The position numbers were made by a program, and so were the translations under genes. From Neurospora tetrasperma FGSC 2508 (taxonomy: Eukaryota > Ascomycota > Sordariomycetes > Sordariales > Sordariaceae), in contig NW_009799104.1 in NCBI RefSeq assembly GCF_000213175.1, positions 3,444,586-3,508,585 of the forward strand: a stretch of 64,000 bases of DNA, written 5' to 3'. The notes under the pieces are model-generated. The model searched no databases. It had not been told where the DNA came from and worked only from the letters and a program-made list of their open reading frames with translations. Positions 11,962-24,576 of this stretch are shown here, piece after piece (positions within the stretch are counted from its first letter, which is position 1; every line of letters begins with the position of its first letter).

Positions 11962-12700
11962 AGAGCATCGAATTCTTCCTTGCTGCTGGGGCAATTTGGA
12001 CGTCAGACTTTGTGTTGTTGGAGTTTGTGCTGAGAGTCTCTGTTGAGCTTTACTCGGAAGCATCACAGCGTAGAGGTAGTCAAGAGAGACGGGATAGCTG
12101 ATGAAGGGAATGTCGTATGGTTGTTTTTGTTTTGTTAGCGGGCATGGAGTATGGTGTTTGTCTCTTTCTGTTCATGAGATACCCGGACTAGGTTTATAGA
12201 CAGTCCAGCTTGCATGTTTGTTGTTTGAGTCCTGTTTGTACTTTTGTATCAGTTTATACCACCCCTCTCATTCAAAGCATTACTGTATGTCTGGAACCAC
12301 CACTTGCATTTTGAAGTGCATAGGACTTGCTGAAAATATGCAGTCCATACATGGACTGAGTCCATTCCATTTCTTTGGCCACAGGGCGGGGGGCCGAAGC
12401 GACCTTCGCACTGTTAGTGCATTAAGCCTGTAGTGGGCCTATACCACGCTGTACGGGTACTGCTGCTTATCACAGCAGCCAGCATTGAAGGGCCCTTCAT
12501 TCCACTGAAAAGGCCGTAAGAAAACGACAATATGCCTGGGACGAACGTGCACGACGCCTACAAGAAGCTCAATTGCCCATATTTCGTTACTGAACATGTA
12601 TTTATTTTTCGTTGAAAGGCATGTCATATACTAATAGTATACGTCAAATACTGAATTATTTGGGGTGTTTGCTATCCTCAACATGTTCTGTCGGTCTCTT
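11962..12700. other. Intergenic between convergent genes, no gene seen
   Basis: Lies between the 3' ends of RNase H-fold paralogue 3 and the minus-strand GH55 gene. Short frames only. Confidence 0.5.
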
Positions 12701-15192
12701 TCACGATGCCTCCGGAGTGTACCTGCCGACATCGCCTCCCGACCCAGACCATGACCCGGTGAACCCCTCGTTCGTGACAATTTCGGTTCCATTCTCCAAC
12801 CTCAACGTCGCCCACGTATCCTTCGAGCACAACCCAAACGCCTGCAAATTGGCCGGCGTCTCCTCCACCCAATGCATATACCGCTGGCACTGATACTGCC
12901 CAGCGCACCCTTGATATCCCGGCCCGCTGAAGAACGCCCACGAAGCACTCGCGTAGGTCCGAATGTCGCTTCCGCCATTGATGTAGTTCGCAAACCCCAT
13001 CCGACACCTCTTCTCGTTTTCCTGCCCAGCGCACCAGCCAAAGTCCGGATCACCCCATCCCTCCACGTCCGGCGTCCACGGATGCGGCACCACCTGCACC
13101 GCGTTATCTCCCTGGTCATAGTTCGTCTCGCTTTGCAACATCGTCACTAACACGTTCGACGCCTTTCGCAGATTGAGCTGGTACAGCCACCAGTGCTCCG
13201 AGCCAAGCGCGTGCAGCCAGGTCCCCTTGGTCGCTTCGACGAGCACCCCGCCCTTTCCGGCAATGTTGCTCCCGCCCGGCGATATCGGTTCTTCGGCGAT
13301 GTGGTCGGCTACCCAGTTCCATACGTTCTCGAGATACACGGATGACGTCGAAGCGAGATGGATACCCAAGAAAGCGGCCTTGCACGGCTCGTCTGTCTCC
13401 GGATTGACGCACTTGTCCGTTAACGCCTTCGCACCCCGCGTTCCTCCGACTGTGACAAGCGAATTCCAAATTGCCACGTCCCCTGGCTGCGCACCGGCGA
13501 GGTTGAACTGCAGGATGATGGCTCCGGGAAGCACGTCCGATACAGTGAAACGCATATCTTGGATGTGAGCGGTGCCCACATCGCCGGGATTACCGACCTT
13601 GATGATTGGTTGGGGATGAGCGCTGTCTGTGAAGAAGGGGCCATATCCCGTGATGGTGGCCCACGCTTCGCCGACAATACGGGAGCCGGAGGGAACGAAA
13701 AGGGTCGAGTCGACGCGGTACTTGCCGAAGGGAAAGTAAGCGATCTTGTTCTGACGAGCGGCGAGACCAAGGATGGCGTTGAGAGTGGAGGACTCGTCTC
13801 GGGTGTTGTCGCCGAAGACGAGGTGGCCTCCGTTCTGAAGAGGATCTTTGACGTTGAGAAAGTCTCGGACGCTGAGCTCGGCATCGTTGGGTGCTGGAAG
13901 GTACGCATAACGCCCATCAGGTCCAGGGGCCAGCGATGATGGACGGTTCAACTGCGCTGCTTCAATGGGGCCGTAGATGGGATCATGGCCAACAGTGTTG
14001 GCGTACGAGAGCTGAGCTATGTACGGTTTGGCTGCCAGAACGAAGTCACCAGGTCCTTCGACCGCGTTTTCGCTTTTTCCGTCGATGACACGAAGGTTCT
14101 CGACCAAGTAGTTTGGCCAGTCTGTCGTCTTCAGTGTCGTACCGGAGTTGATGGAAGTGGCATCGATTAGACCAATCCAAGGGTTGCCGGCGACGTGGTA
14201 AACGCCCAAGCCACAGCCGTCAAAGGTCGGGTTGACGATGCTGATCGTGGCGCCACCGTCAATGAACATTCCCACAGCATTTTGGAAGAAGTAGATGCTC
14301 TTGAAGACAGCTTGCTGATGGCCGTTGTACCAGATACCGTTTTGCCCGTATTCGATACGAACATCCGAAATTCCGAGAGTCGAGCCACGACCGAGACGGA
14401 TACCACTGTGTCCCTCACCACCGATGGCAGGCGCCATACGGATCTTGACATTCTGCAACTGAGCTCCTTGAGCAACACCCCACCAGAGGGCTGTGAAGGC
14501 TTGGTCTCCTGGGATATTGGTAGTGTCGAGGATCAAGTTCTTCAAGGAGACAGCAAACGATAGCTCCCCGGAGATACCAGTTGCGGGGTCTTGGCCAGAG
14601 ATCAACGTTTGGTTGCCGGAGAAATTCGAAGATGCCTTGATGACGGGTGGCTAGGAGTTCACAACGCGATCAGTATCAGCTCACTTCCGCTTGCATGGGA
14701 GAGGCCATCGTCCTTACGTCTGTTGCGTCGCCCATCAGAATTGTGTCAGTGTTCATGAAGATGGTCTCGGAGATCTCATATGTTCCCGGCGGTATGTACA
14801 CAACCTATAAAGCCCTTCTGTCAGCGTTCTTCCATGCTCGCATGTGAGGCAAATGAGGTGCTTACTCGTGGCTGGGAAGCAAACCAAAGACCGTGTCTCT
14901 TTGCACCGTTGGTCCCCGAGTTGATCGCCGTTTGGATACTCGCCCCATCGCCGGACTTCACCGCCTTGAAGACGGCGTAGTTGACATCTCCGTCAAGGTC
15001 GGGAGCAAAGCCGCGCACAACGGGAGTGCTGTGGTCGATACTGGAGTACCAGAACTTGGTCGGTCCGTCGGAAACACTATGAACGCTGGTCCAGTTCAAG
15101 GAGACTGAAGCGGAGACGTCCAGCAACGGAGAGGCAACTGCACTGCTTCCAAAGAGAGCCACAGCGGCCACAAATTTCTGGATCACCATCAT
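12701..15192 (-). CDS. GH55 exo-beta-1,3-glucanase (secreted)
   Basis: Three exons: 15192-14866, 14804-14718 and 14650-12701, all phase 0, giving about 787 residues, a usual length for GH55. Another in-frame ATG is 3 bases inside the chosen start. Residues 1-21 form a signal peptide (VAAVALFGSSAVAS). Two pectate-lyase-3-like beta-helix halves follow, as GH55 requires. The first begins YAVFKAVKSGDGASIQTAI with VVYIPPGTYEISETIF; the second begins VRDFLNVKDP with NKIAYFPFGKYRVDSTLFVP. The LGSEHWWLYQLNL segment carries the Glu expected to act as general acid, by comparison with characterised GH55 laminarinases. It hydrolyses beta-1,3-glucan outside the cell, in nutrition or wall remodelling. It is head-to-head with the GH7 gene. 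Confidence 0.93.
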
Positions 15193-17690
15193 CTCAGAGC
15201 TGTGGTGTCGTGGAAGCAGAGAGTGGCATTCCTCCTCTCTGGACTTTTAGGCTCATCAGTTAAAGTACAATGGGACTTGACAGGTCTTATGCGAAATCGG
15301 CACCACACCGACTGTTTCGTCCCATGTTGGACAATCACATTGCGAACGCCATACATCCGATGCAATACCGACATCCTTGTCGAAGACCAAAGCCCATTCT
15401 GGAAGGAGGCTCAACCTTGTATTCGGTGATAGGCCAATGTCTTCCGCATATCCCAGCCCCACGGTATGGACTGAGTAATCGAACGTCCCATCACCTCCAC
15501 ACTGGAAGATTATCTTGGTCTTCCTGGGCGAGCTGGGGAATTAGTGCGGTCTACAGTGGATATGACACAGGACTCGATAGCAGCCGATCGCCGCTGACGA
15601 TACCGGGTTCCCTTACTCAGGGTTCTTTATCACCTTACTCATTCGTCCAATCCCGAAGAGCCTCAACCGCGGAAATAGCCCGCGATCAGGCACCAGTATT
15701 TTCAGCATTTCGACTCGTGCGCCACGAGCACGCTTTGGGAGACCTTGGGTTGCAGTATTGATCGGAACCTGACACTCCTGATCTCGGTATGCAGGGTGGC
15801 ACCCCTGTCGTTTAGCACGCCTCTTCGCCCAGATTAGTATAAGCTCAAGGTTAGCGCTTATGTTACTGAACACCCGAATTGGAGGTTTTCGGGGTTCGGG
15901 TTATTGTGCAACCGTCATTTGGTCTCACTGCGGTACACTTGTGCTTGTGTGCGAGACTGCACATCGCCAAGACCCTGGTGTTGGTAAAAAAAAAAAAAGG
16001 GGGTGCCCCTGATTGTTGAGTGGATTCAAGTCCTTGTGTTCTATGAAACCATGCAGGCGACCATATGGTGGTGGTTAGCAGTCAGGTAGTGTAAACAAAC
16101 CCCTGAATGGTGGATACCGACGGGCTTGTGTGCATCTGCTCGGACAATGCGATTGCAATTGGGCTAAGCACAGCATCATTGGGCGTTGTCTTCAGGAACA
16201 AAAGTCTCACCACAATTTTTCCAGCTCTGTTCACATGGATCAGAGTCCTCACCAAGGCGAACCTGATACAGGGCAAGGCCACAACCTTTCGAGCAGGCTA
16301 CTGTCACTCCCCAAAAATACTAACAAACCCAAACAAGCGAGTTCACAGGAAGTTGGCTTGCACATTGTCATTCACAGCTCTCAATTGTCATGTCCGATTT
16401 ACGCTGTCCAAGCGATGCTTCTCCCACTGACACGCCTCTGCTCAACGCCAATTCTTTGTACATACACACTCTCAGCTGGAATTTCAAAAGCCCATCTGCC
16501 TGAGTTTGGTATAAAGCATTTGAATATGGAGAGACATCGATACATCGCTGCTCTGGTTTACGAAATCGTCGGGTTTCCCAGCGAGGGCCTCAAACGCAGA
16601 ACTTTGGGGAGATCAAGAACGAAGGAGCGGGGAGGGATATACAATATATGCGGGCGTCCATCCCCGTGACGCCGCGATATGGCTTGTTTTTAGCATCGTC
16701 TTACGAGTCACGAGGATCACTGTTGCAGCATCAAGCCATCAGCACTCTTGGCGGCCAGCCGCCCAGTCCCGGCCGGAAGTGCCACCTCCGCAATTTCAAA
16801 TACCCGGGATAAATACGGCGGCTCGCCCTCACATTTTTTGGTTCTTAATATCTTCCGCCCACCTGCTCATGACCCAGAACCATGTGGAGTAGTATTCCCT
16901 GAAGATCGCATCTATACCTCAATATCCAGTCAATGTGCGCAACTCTGCCCAGAAACATTTTATCCCAATCACCATCACAACGACGGAAAACGATCACCTA
17001 ATGTGCTCGAAGCCCGCCAATGAGACGACTACGGCATTATTGGCTCGTATGAAGCCGTCGGTGGAAGGATCCCGATGAGGGGCGATTAATTGCCATCCTA
17101 ATTGCCTTGCGGTTTGATGCTGCCCATCACGAATCTTCGACCACTGCTTCATCACCTGCCATCATTGGCATTAGTCAACGACCAAAGTCCGGCCGAGAAC
17201 TCAGGCACTATTCATATCGATATGAAACGTTGGAAGACGACGAGGAAAGGCTGGGCGACGGTAAAATTGACGCAGAGGTCAACTAGGGGCTTTGCTCTGA
17301 AGGTCATGCTAGGCTTTGTATCTTGGTTAACATCTCGCCTTCAGGATAGTAACAACGAGATACATGCGACAGTCACGCCAATTAGCCATCCCATTTTCCC
17401 ACTTCTGGGGTACAGACGGGATGTATACCACGAAGTTTTCCCCAGATTCCCCAGAATAATCTATTGCGGACGACTACCGAGCCAGGCTATCCCTTGGATG
17501 TGCATAGGTTGATCTCAATTAACTTATGGAAGGTTGATTGGCCAGCCAGTTTCGGATATGTCATTATATGGGAACTCGGATAACGGTTCCATTCAGTGTT
17601 GAGCATGTTTCCAGATCTGGCATGCCTCAACTATCACAGACTTACGGTCGGGGCCGAATGGAGTGGCGAGTCTCTCAAGCAAGGAAAACG
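15193..17690. other. Shared upstream region of GH55 and GH7 genes
   Basis: About 2.5 kb between the divergent GH55 and GH7 genes. No gene is supported. An A13-G run occurs at about 15987-16003. The region must contain both promoters; no individual activator site is claimed. Confidence 0.5.
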
Positions 17691-17696
17691 TATAAA
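17691..17696 (+). promoter_or_regulatory. TATA box of the GH7 gene
   Basis: TATAAA about 107 bp upstream of the GH7 ATG, in GC-balanced sequence (ACGTATAAATGAG). The spacing fits a strong fungal secreted-enzyme promoter. Confidence 0.55.
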
Positions 17697-17797
17697 TGAG
17701 GGAACACACACCCACGATTGGGATCCAGATCTATCAGTCACGCCATTCACCTTCTTGCCGACGTCCACACTACTACTGTTCTCCCCAGGTCATCATC

Positions 17798-19365
17798 ATG
17801 AAGGCCTATTTCGAATACCTCGTTGCGGCTTTACCCCTTCTTGGGCTTACCACCTCCCAGCAAGTCGGCAAGCAGACGACGGAGACGCACCCCAAGCTGT
17901 CATGGAAGAAGTGTACCGGCAAGGCCAACTGCAACACCGTCAACGCCGAGGTCGTCATTGACTCCAACTGGCGCTGGCTTCATGACTCCAGCGGCAAGAA
18001 CTGTTACGACGGCAACAAGTGGACCAGTGCCTGCAGCAGCGCCACTGACTGCGCGTCCAAGTGCCAGCTTGATGGAGCCAACTACGGAACTACCTACGGC
18101 GCTTCGACCAGCGGCGATGCCCTCACCCTCAAGTTCGTCACCAAGCACGAATACGGCACCAACATCGGCTCGCGTTTCTATCTCATGAATGGCGCGTCCA
18201 AGTACCAGATGTTCACACTTATGAACAACGAGTTTGCCTTCGATGTTGACCTGTCTACTATTGAGTGCGGCTTGAACGCTGCTCTGTACTTTGTGGCTAT
18301 GGAGGAGGATGGTGGTATGGCTAGCTACTCTAGCAACAAGGCTGGTGCCAAGTACGGTACTGGTGTAAGTACTTGTGGACCACATCCTGGGGGTGAAGAT
18401 TGGCGCTAACGGGTTTGTTAGTACTGCGACGCTCAATGCGCTCGCGATCTCAAGTTCGTCGGTGGAAAGGCCAACATTGAAGGTTGGACTCCGTCCACGA
18501 ACGATGCCAACGCCGGTGTCGGTCCTTATGGTGGTTGCTGCGCTGAAATTGACGTTTGGTGAGTTCTTCTTCATCAAGGGTACCTACTACTGGAAATGTT
18601 TTTGGATTGTTATTAACCGTTGTCAAACGGAGACAGGGAGTCCAACGCACATTCGTTCGCCTTCACGCCGCACGCGTGCAAGACGAACAAGTACCACGTT
18701 TGCGAGAGGGACAACTGCGGCGGCACCTACTCCGAGGATCGCTTCGCCGGCCTCTGCGACGCCAACGGGTGCGACTACAACCCGTACCGCATGGGTAATA
18801 CCGATTTCTACGGCAAGGGCAAGACCGTCGACACCAGCAAGAAGTTTACGTACGTTCCTTCCCCTTTATAGCTTCCCTCCCCCTTATATCCCCACCTCAC
18901 TAACACAACCCGCCTCTTCCACCCAACAGCGTCGTCTCCCGCTTCGAAGAAAACAAACTCAGCCAATTCTTTGTCCAAAACGGACAAAAGATTGAGATCC
19001 CCGGTCCCAAATGGGACGGCATCCCATCCGACAACGCCAACATCACGCCCGAGTTCTGCAGCGCGCAGTTCCAGGCGTTTGGCGACCGCGACCGCTTCGC
19101 AGAGGTCGGCGGCTTCGCCCAGCTTAACAGCGCGCTGCGCATGCCCATGGTGCTCGTCATGTCCATCTGGGACGACCACTACGCCAACATGCTTTGGCTG
19201 GATTCCGTCTACCCGCCTGAGAAGGAGGGCCAGCCGGGTGCTGCGCGTGGTGATTGCTCGCAGAGCTCGGGGGTGCCGGCGGAGGTGGAGAGTCAGTATG
19301 CTAATTCCAAGGTTGTTTACTCGAACATTCGGTTTGGGCCTGTGGGGTCTACTGTTAATGTTTAG
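17798..19365 (+). CDS. GH7 cellobiohydrolase, catalytic domain only
   Basis: Four exons: 17798-18364, 18422-18558, 18637-18849 and 18930-19365, giving about 450 residues. A signal peptide ([20 protein letters not shown]) precedes the mature start [19 protein letters not shown], typical of GH7. The catalytic triad motif EIDVWE lies at residues 231-236, with nucleophile Glu231, Asp233 and acid/base Glu236; the second intron splits the Trp codon inside this motif. Many Cys residues ([39 protein letters not shown]) match GH7 disulfides. The protein stops at [10 protein letters not shown], where the GH7 core normally ends, so there is no linker or CBM1. It cuts cellobiose from cellulose chain ends outside the cell. 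Exo- versus endo-action is inferred from core length and cannot be proved here. Confidence 0.95.
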
Positions 19366-20067
19366 TGATGATACCGAGGGGGTGGAAGTTGGGAGTGAGT
19401 CTTGGTTCATGGATGCAGGAAGGAGGTGTGGGTCGTGCGTGGGCTGAAGCTCGGATCTTGGAAGGTTGGAAGTCGTGAAGATAGCAGGGAAAACGGGGGG
19501 ATTTGTTCTTGGATTCTGTTTTGAGGCAAAACTTTTCACTTACACATGCCCTTCCCTGAAGAAGCAAACTGTTTGTTTTCGTGCTCAGCTGCGCTTTTGA
19601 CTTGAGTCCGCAAGTCCAAGTGAAACTGACCTTACCTACCTACGCTACAGGTAATCGTGCGATTTACGGGAACGCATCTGAAGGGGTTCGATCTTGCTTT
19701 ATGGAAGCGGTGTTCGTCCCTTTGAATGAGAGAGCGACAATAAAGACTTACAAGTGGTCGATTGGTGAAGTTGGCGAGTTGGGAGTGAAAAGAAGAAAGG
19801 ACGTTAAAAGTGGATAAACGCAGCGTGCCAGGCACAGGGATTCCCTGCGCGCGGGACTGTGCAGAACGGCATCGGACCAGGGGCAACCAGTCGGGTGGTT
19901 TGTGCGGCGTGCGCCAACATCTGTGAAGACATTTCCGTGACCGAACGATCTCAAAGCAGAAACATGGCACTGAGCGCGCAGGTCTTCATGAACTTTCAGT
20001 CACGGATAAGGAACAAAAAAAATAGGAGAGACAGTGAGGACAAGATGTAGGAAAATGGCAAAAGTTT
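19366..20067. other. Intergenic, no gene seen
   Basis: 3' flank of the GH7 gene and downstream flank of the minus-strand tRNA-Ala. Confidence 0.5.
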
Positions 20068-20152
20068 TGGACGAGCTGGGAATCGAACCCAGGACCTTTC
20101 GCATGATCAGAAACATGCTAAGCGAACGCTCTACCAACTGAGCCACACGCCC
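20068..20152 (-). tRNA. tA(AGC): tRNA-Ala (AGC) with a short intron
   Basis: On the minus strand it starts GGGCGTGTGGCTCAGTTGGT, with box A TGGCTCAGTTGG, and has box B GGTTCGATTCC and a 3' end CTCGTCCA. The acceptor stem has one T-T mismatch and one G-U pair. The anticodon stem TTCGC/GCGAA flanks the loop TTAGCAT with anticodon AGC. A 12-nt intron follows the anticodon, giving 85 nt in all. TCAACA lies about 26 nt upstream. Confidence 0.93.
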
Positions 20153-21570
20153 TGTGGAACCTTATTGGATGTTGTTGATCGTTTAGTGACTGTCTGGCTC
20201 TATAACCTGACCAGAATTCTAAAGTACCCTGCGCTATGCATCCGACCACTGACACTGTAGCTAACCTCAAACAAGTAGTAATAAGAGGTTCATACTAGAT
20301 TCAGTTTCCTGGACTTATAGTTGCTTCTAACCTCCATATTGTGCGGAAGCGCAAAAATAGTATAAAGACGTTAAGGGTGCTACCGAACACAGCCATATTT
20401 CTCCTTCTTTTTTGTGATGTTGTTGGAAGTGGACCAACGAAAGTCAAGGGACAAACTGAATTCCCCCCATTACCCCCACCAAACCCCACTACCCCATCAC
20501 CCCACCATGACCTAGAAGCGCCACTTTCCCTCTTTGGCATCAGCCCTACCATAATCCGAACTATCGGGTTCCACTTCAACGTCTTTGATCCAAACCTGAC
20601 CAAGATACTGTGAATAAGTCTGAAAATTAACATGGATGAGCGAATGGATGTTTCATTAACGATTCGGTATTACGCAGTATGTGTCACGGCCTTGACTGCC
20701 GATGACTGGTCTTTGTCGATGACACATTGCTGTTGTTGTCAAGCAGAAGTTCTGCGGGTTTATCATCACGTATAAAATGCATGCCTCCCAGGACCTTCAG
20801 TTAATTTGTCTCTACTCATAAAATCATCAACTTTGGACGCTTGAAAATGGAAAGGTGAGAGAACAGCCAAAAAACAAAGATCATGTTCCACGAGAATGGG
20901 ATGACCCAAATGAAGGCCAGAATGAGCTTCTGCCACAGGGCAGCCTTGAGCAAACAGTTGGCGGTCGGCATGTTGGCTGGGACTTGGGCATCCAAGAGCA
21001 GGCGCGAGCGTATAGGGCATGCGTGCGTTGAAAGAGGCGACAACGAGAACAGTGGTGGAACAGTAGGTTTAGATACAGAATGCCTTGTTCGAAAGGACTA
21101 TATGAACAGAATAAAGTACGAAACCAGTGCGGTTTAAGACACGAGGTCTTTTATATGGAGAAATCGGGGACTCATTCCATCAACCAAGTCGAAACGCGGT
21201 CCTCCAAGTAAGCGAGTCAAAGTCGACCTCGTCCGGGAGCACGTGGTCAAAAACCTTCCTCAAGATGACGGGAGACAATGCGGTGAGTCCTGCCCTTCAC
21301 TTTTTGTTCCAACTCCCTTCCCGTCACCGCATTTGTGACCCCGCTTTTGCCAGCAGGACGCACAACCGGGACGCGCGGTTCCGAGGTCCGAAATTCTCTG
21401 GTCTCGCCAACTTCTGAGAAGCCCCTCATTTCTTACCATCTTTTCTGCTTTTCCTCCCGATCCATTATTTCTCTTAGCGACCACCAGACACCTCACAGTG
21501 CGACCAAGCCAACAGTCGTTCTTACTCGATGCCAGGAAACGCGTAGAGAACCACCGCACCGAATTACGTG
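20153..21570. other. Intergenic, no gene seen
   Basis: Upstream of tRNA-Ala and of RNase H-fold paralogue 4. CCCCA-rich and pyrimidine-rich tracts occur at about 20460-20520 and 21410-21480; no gene is supported. Confidence 0.5.
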
Positions 21571-22876
21571 ATGTCTAACGAAAGTGAAAGGAGTAGGGTC
21601 CGCGACGAGGTAGTCCCAGCATTTGGGCACGCCTCGCAAGGGAGCAATGCTCTAAAGCGCAGAAAGAAGGGTTGTAAGTACTGTCTCAAAAGCGGTTGTT
21701 ACGACGTGTTCCCTCCGCGATAAACTTTCTTTCGAACTCAATTCACGAAGTCAAGCTGACAATGCTTTTGAAACAGCACCCTACTACTTTCGCGGAGCAG
21801 TGAGAATCGCACACAACATCAACGCGGCCGTAAGCGAGGCCATAGATGCGCTGGAATTTGTGTCGACAGCACAGAAAAAACAACTGTGCATCTTTGTGGA
21901 CGGCTCCTTCGACCGACCAACACACAACGGAGGCTATGCCATAGTCTACAATGGCTTTTCGCTCGGGCCAAATACCTCAAGCGACGATCGACCTGTCGCA
22001 AAAGGATGGACAGCCATCCGCACCAAAGACAGCCATACGTGCGAAGGACTCTCCATTGCTCAATCTCTTAGGGAAGCAATCGAAGAGCTTACCATTTTGG
22101 AGGAACATGTTGCTACCAGGCACATTAGTACAGCCGGTGCTCGAGACCCTGTGGAAGTTTCAGTGAAGATCTTTTCAGACTCACAGACGGTCCTGAAAGC
22201 TATGAAGGCGGGAAAGTTCCCTAAGAAAATGAAGCACACCGGTCACGCCATCATCACTTTCTCGGAGGGGTTGAGGGAGAAGTTTCGTGGACCAGGGTGC
22301 AAATTGAAGGTGGACTTAGTGGTTCACTGGATACCTGGCCACGATGCCTCATTCCCCCTCCACCAGGTAGCGGACAAGCTGTCCCGCAAGTGCTGCCTGG
22401 ATAAGAAGCCGTTTCTCTTCATAAACGAAACATACGTTCAGTAGAATGGAGCGGATGGCGTTTACGAGGAGGTGAAAGCGGCAAGGCGATACAAAGAGGA
22501 AAGACTTCTGCGATGGCGAGAGCGCGAGCAAGAAGAGTGGGCAGAGGTCCCTGAGGCCCAGAATCATGAGGTCCTGCAACCACAACAGACTGGAGTTGAA
22601 GAGAACCAAGCTGGTCAGCCACCCCAACAAACTGATCCACACACCCAGCAGCCAGCTTCACAACAACCGAATCAGCAGGAATGGTACAACCAGGTCCAGA
22701 CATACTACGACCAGTATGCGGGCTACTGGGAGCAGCTAGGTCGCTGGCAGGACTGGCAGAGAGCCCACGGGCACCAAGCGGGTCAGTGGCTATGGGATCA
22801 TGGCGCAAACCAGTGGATTTGGCAGTGGGACAACCACAATCCTGGCGAGACTGGTAACGGCCAGCCGCCCACCTGA
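21571..22876 (+). CDS. RNase H-fold protein, intact active site, in-frame TAG (paralogue 4)
   Basis: Exons 21571-21673 and 21777 onward; the intron is GTAAGT with CTGAC branch and ACAG, phase 1. The fold has all four acidic positions: CIFVDGSFD, CEGLSIAQS, IFSDSQTV and WIPGHD followed by VADKLSRK. The first stop is a TAG at 22442-22444 after FINETYVQ, giving about 256 residues. The same frame then stays open for another 143 codons to 22876. It encodes a charged helix (RRYKEERLLRWREREQEEW) and a tail extremely rich in Gln and Trp (WQDWQRAHGHQAGQW), like the tail of paralogue 2. The TAG sits where CAG would continue a Gln-containing tail. Either the gene ends at the TAG, or TAG is a nonsense mutation or is read through. 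Confidence 0.72.
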
Positions 22877-24576
22877 AATAGTTATTCTCGAGTTCTTTGT
22901 CCTCTGTGTAGAGAAAACAGGCCTGTATGTCGGGATCATGTCTTTCCAGTTCAATAATAGGCATGTGACGAGTGTCTCAGATCTTTCAGTTGTCAAGGGT
23001 GCCTAAAGCTTTGGTGTATGAAACGTGGATTCAGTGTGTGCTGCTGTCAGGATATTGTTTGGGTCTGCCGGGGGTTTGGTTGGACGTCCTAACATTATGG
23101 GCAGGTACCATAGTGCTTGTTGTGTACTTTCTCCAATTACTCTGTCCCAAATGCGAAGCAGTAGCTGGCAACTGCCAGAATCTTGACGAGCAATTGTAGC
23201 TTCCTCACCACGATGAGCTCGCCCCTCATTCGCAGCGCAGTTGCCGCGCTGGACCACCCCATCATGCACAATTTGACGAAGAAGTTGGTGGAGATGGGCA
23301 ATCCCTTAGAGGGGTATGAATTGGCGCCATTGACGTCAACCAGCGTTTAATCGTGAGGGGAGTACAATGGAGAGCTCTTTATCAAGGACTCGGGTATTGA
23401 GCTTGACACTGGACACAGCTTCAATACCCTTGCGAGGTACTCGACCAAGGGCTTCTGACCTGCGAAGATGGAGACTCAACTCCAACTCTGTATTGGGTTG
23501 TGTGAGCGCCACAAGGATGGTCACCAGAAAGATTCGAAAAGGCGCTGTTCCCCGTTAATGGGTGGCAGTAGCGACAAAATCTAGGAGGGTAATCACGCGA
23601 GCTTGACCTGCTCTCGTTCTCAAACAAAGGGCCGAAAGGTCGAAAGGAGTTTTCTTCGAACCCGGCTTGTCGCCATTCAGCACCGAACCCATAAGGGTCC
23701 TCTAGCTACTCTACACATCGGCTGCACACTGCTTCGAGCTTCTCGACGCCACCTTGTAGCCGGCTTGGAAGGCCTCAGCCATGTGGCTGGACCAGCACAC
23801 CTTCGGTACAATCATCACTTGACCAAGAGGTCAGTTACGCGAAGCAGAAACCAGGAGCCCACAGGGGAAGCGTATGTGTGTCGGTTTCAACGTTCAAGTC
23901 TACGATGATGCGCTTCGTTGGGCAGCACAGCTGATACATACTCTACAACATACTCAACAGGGCAATGGGTATGCTCTTCTGATGAATCTCAGTGCGTTTT
24001 AGGGCGTCTCTGGAGTATGGAGGAGTTCCAAAGAGGCAACATTACACCGAGCTGGAAGATGAAGCAGCAACTGATATGACCGAGAAAGGCATGAAAAAGG
24101 AACAGGCACCTCGGGCTCTTTCAATTCATTGTATTTCACACTCAAATCTCTCCTTTTCTTTTCTTTCCACTTCAGCACTCGAAGGGTGGTTCAATGCGCT
24201 TTCTGAACCTCGCATTGAAGACCCACCCAAAACCTTTTCAGATGGACAGTTCCTTTCCGTCCGCAAAAGTCCATTCACCGCTATCCCAATCATGGTGGGG
24301 CAAGCTGTCGGAGTGAAGGGCGGCAGTTACGTCGGATGAGAACCTGCTTGTGCGCTCCTTCCTTGACTGTCCGACGCAAAGCTTTTTTTTTTTTTTTTTC
24401 CCATTACTTGTATTCTTTTCCTCTTCTCCATTCTTGAGTGCCTTCATTTCCTTCATCGGAGCGCACGATTTGTAGTGGAGGACAGCCGGGATACGTCAGC
24501 GACACTCGCCGTCGATGATCGCACGCGCAATCATTATTTTCTCGACTCTCAACCGAAGACTCGACTAGCACCAACC
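22877..24576. other. Intergenic with weak coding-like patches
   Basis: Short coding-looking islands at about 23210-23350 and 23355-23455 (for example ELFIKDSGIELDTGHSF) are not joined into any frame I can support and may be gene debris. A T18 run at about 24384-24401 has no tRNA-like partner. The ATG at 24577 of the next gene follows. Confidence 0.4.

Noticed and set aside
18808-19539. 243-codon minus-strand frame
   Set aside because: Antisense of the GH7 gene.
22442-22444. Programmed readthrough of the TAG
   Set aside because: The bases after TAG (AAT) do not match known strong readthrough contexts; kept only as an alternative to mutation.
24384-24401. T18 run as a possible SINE end
   Set aside because: No box A, box B or shared block upstream.
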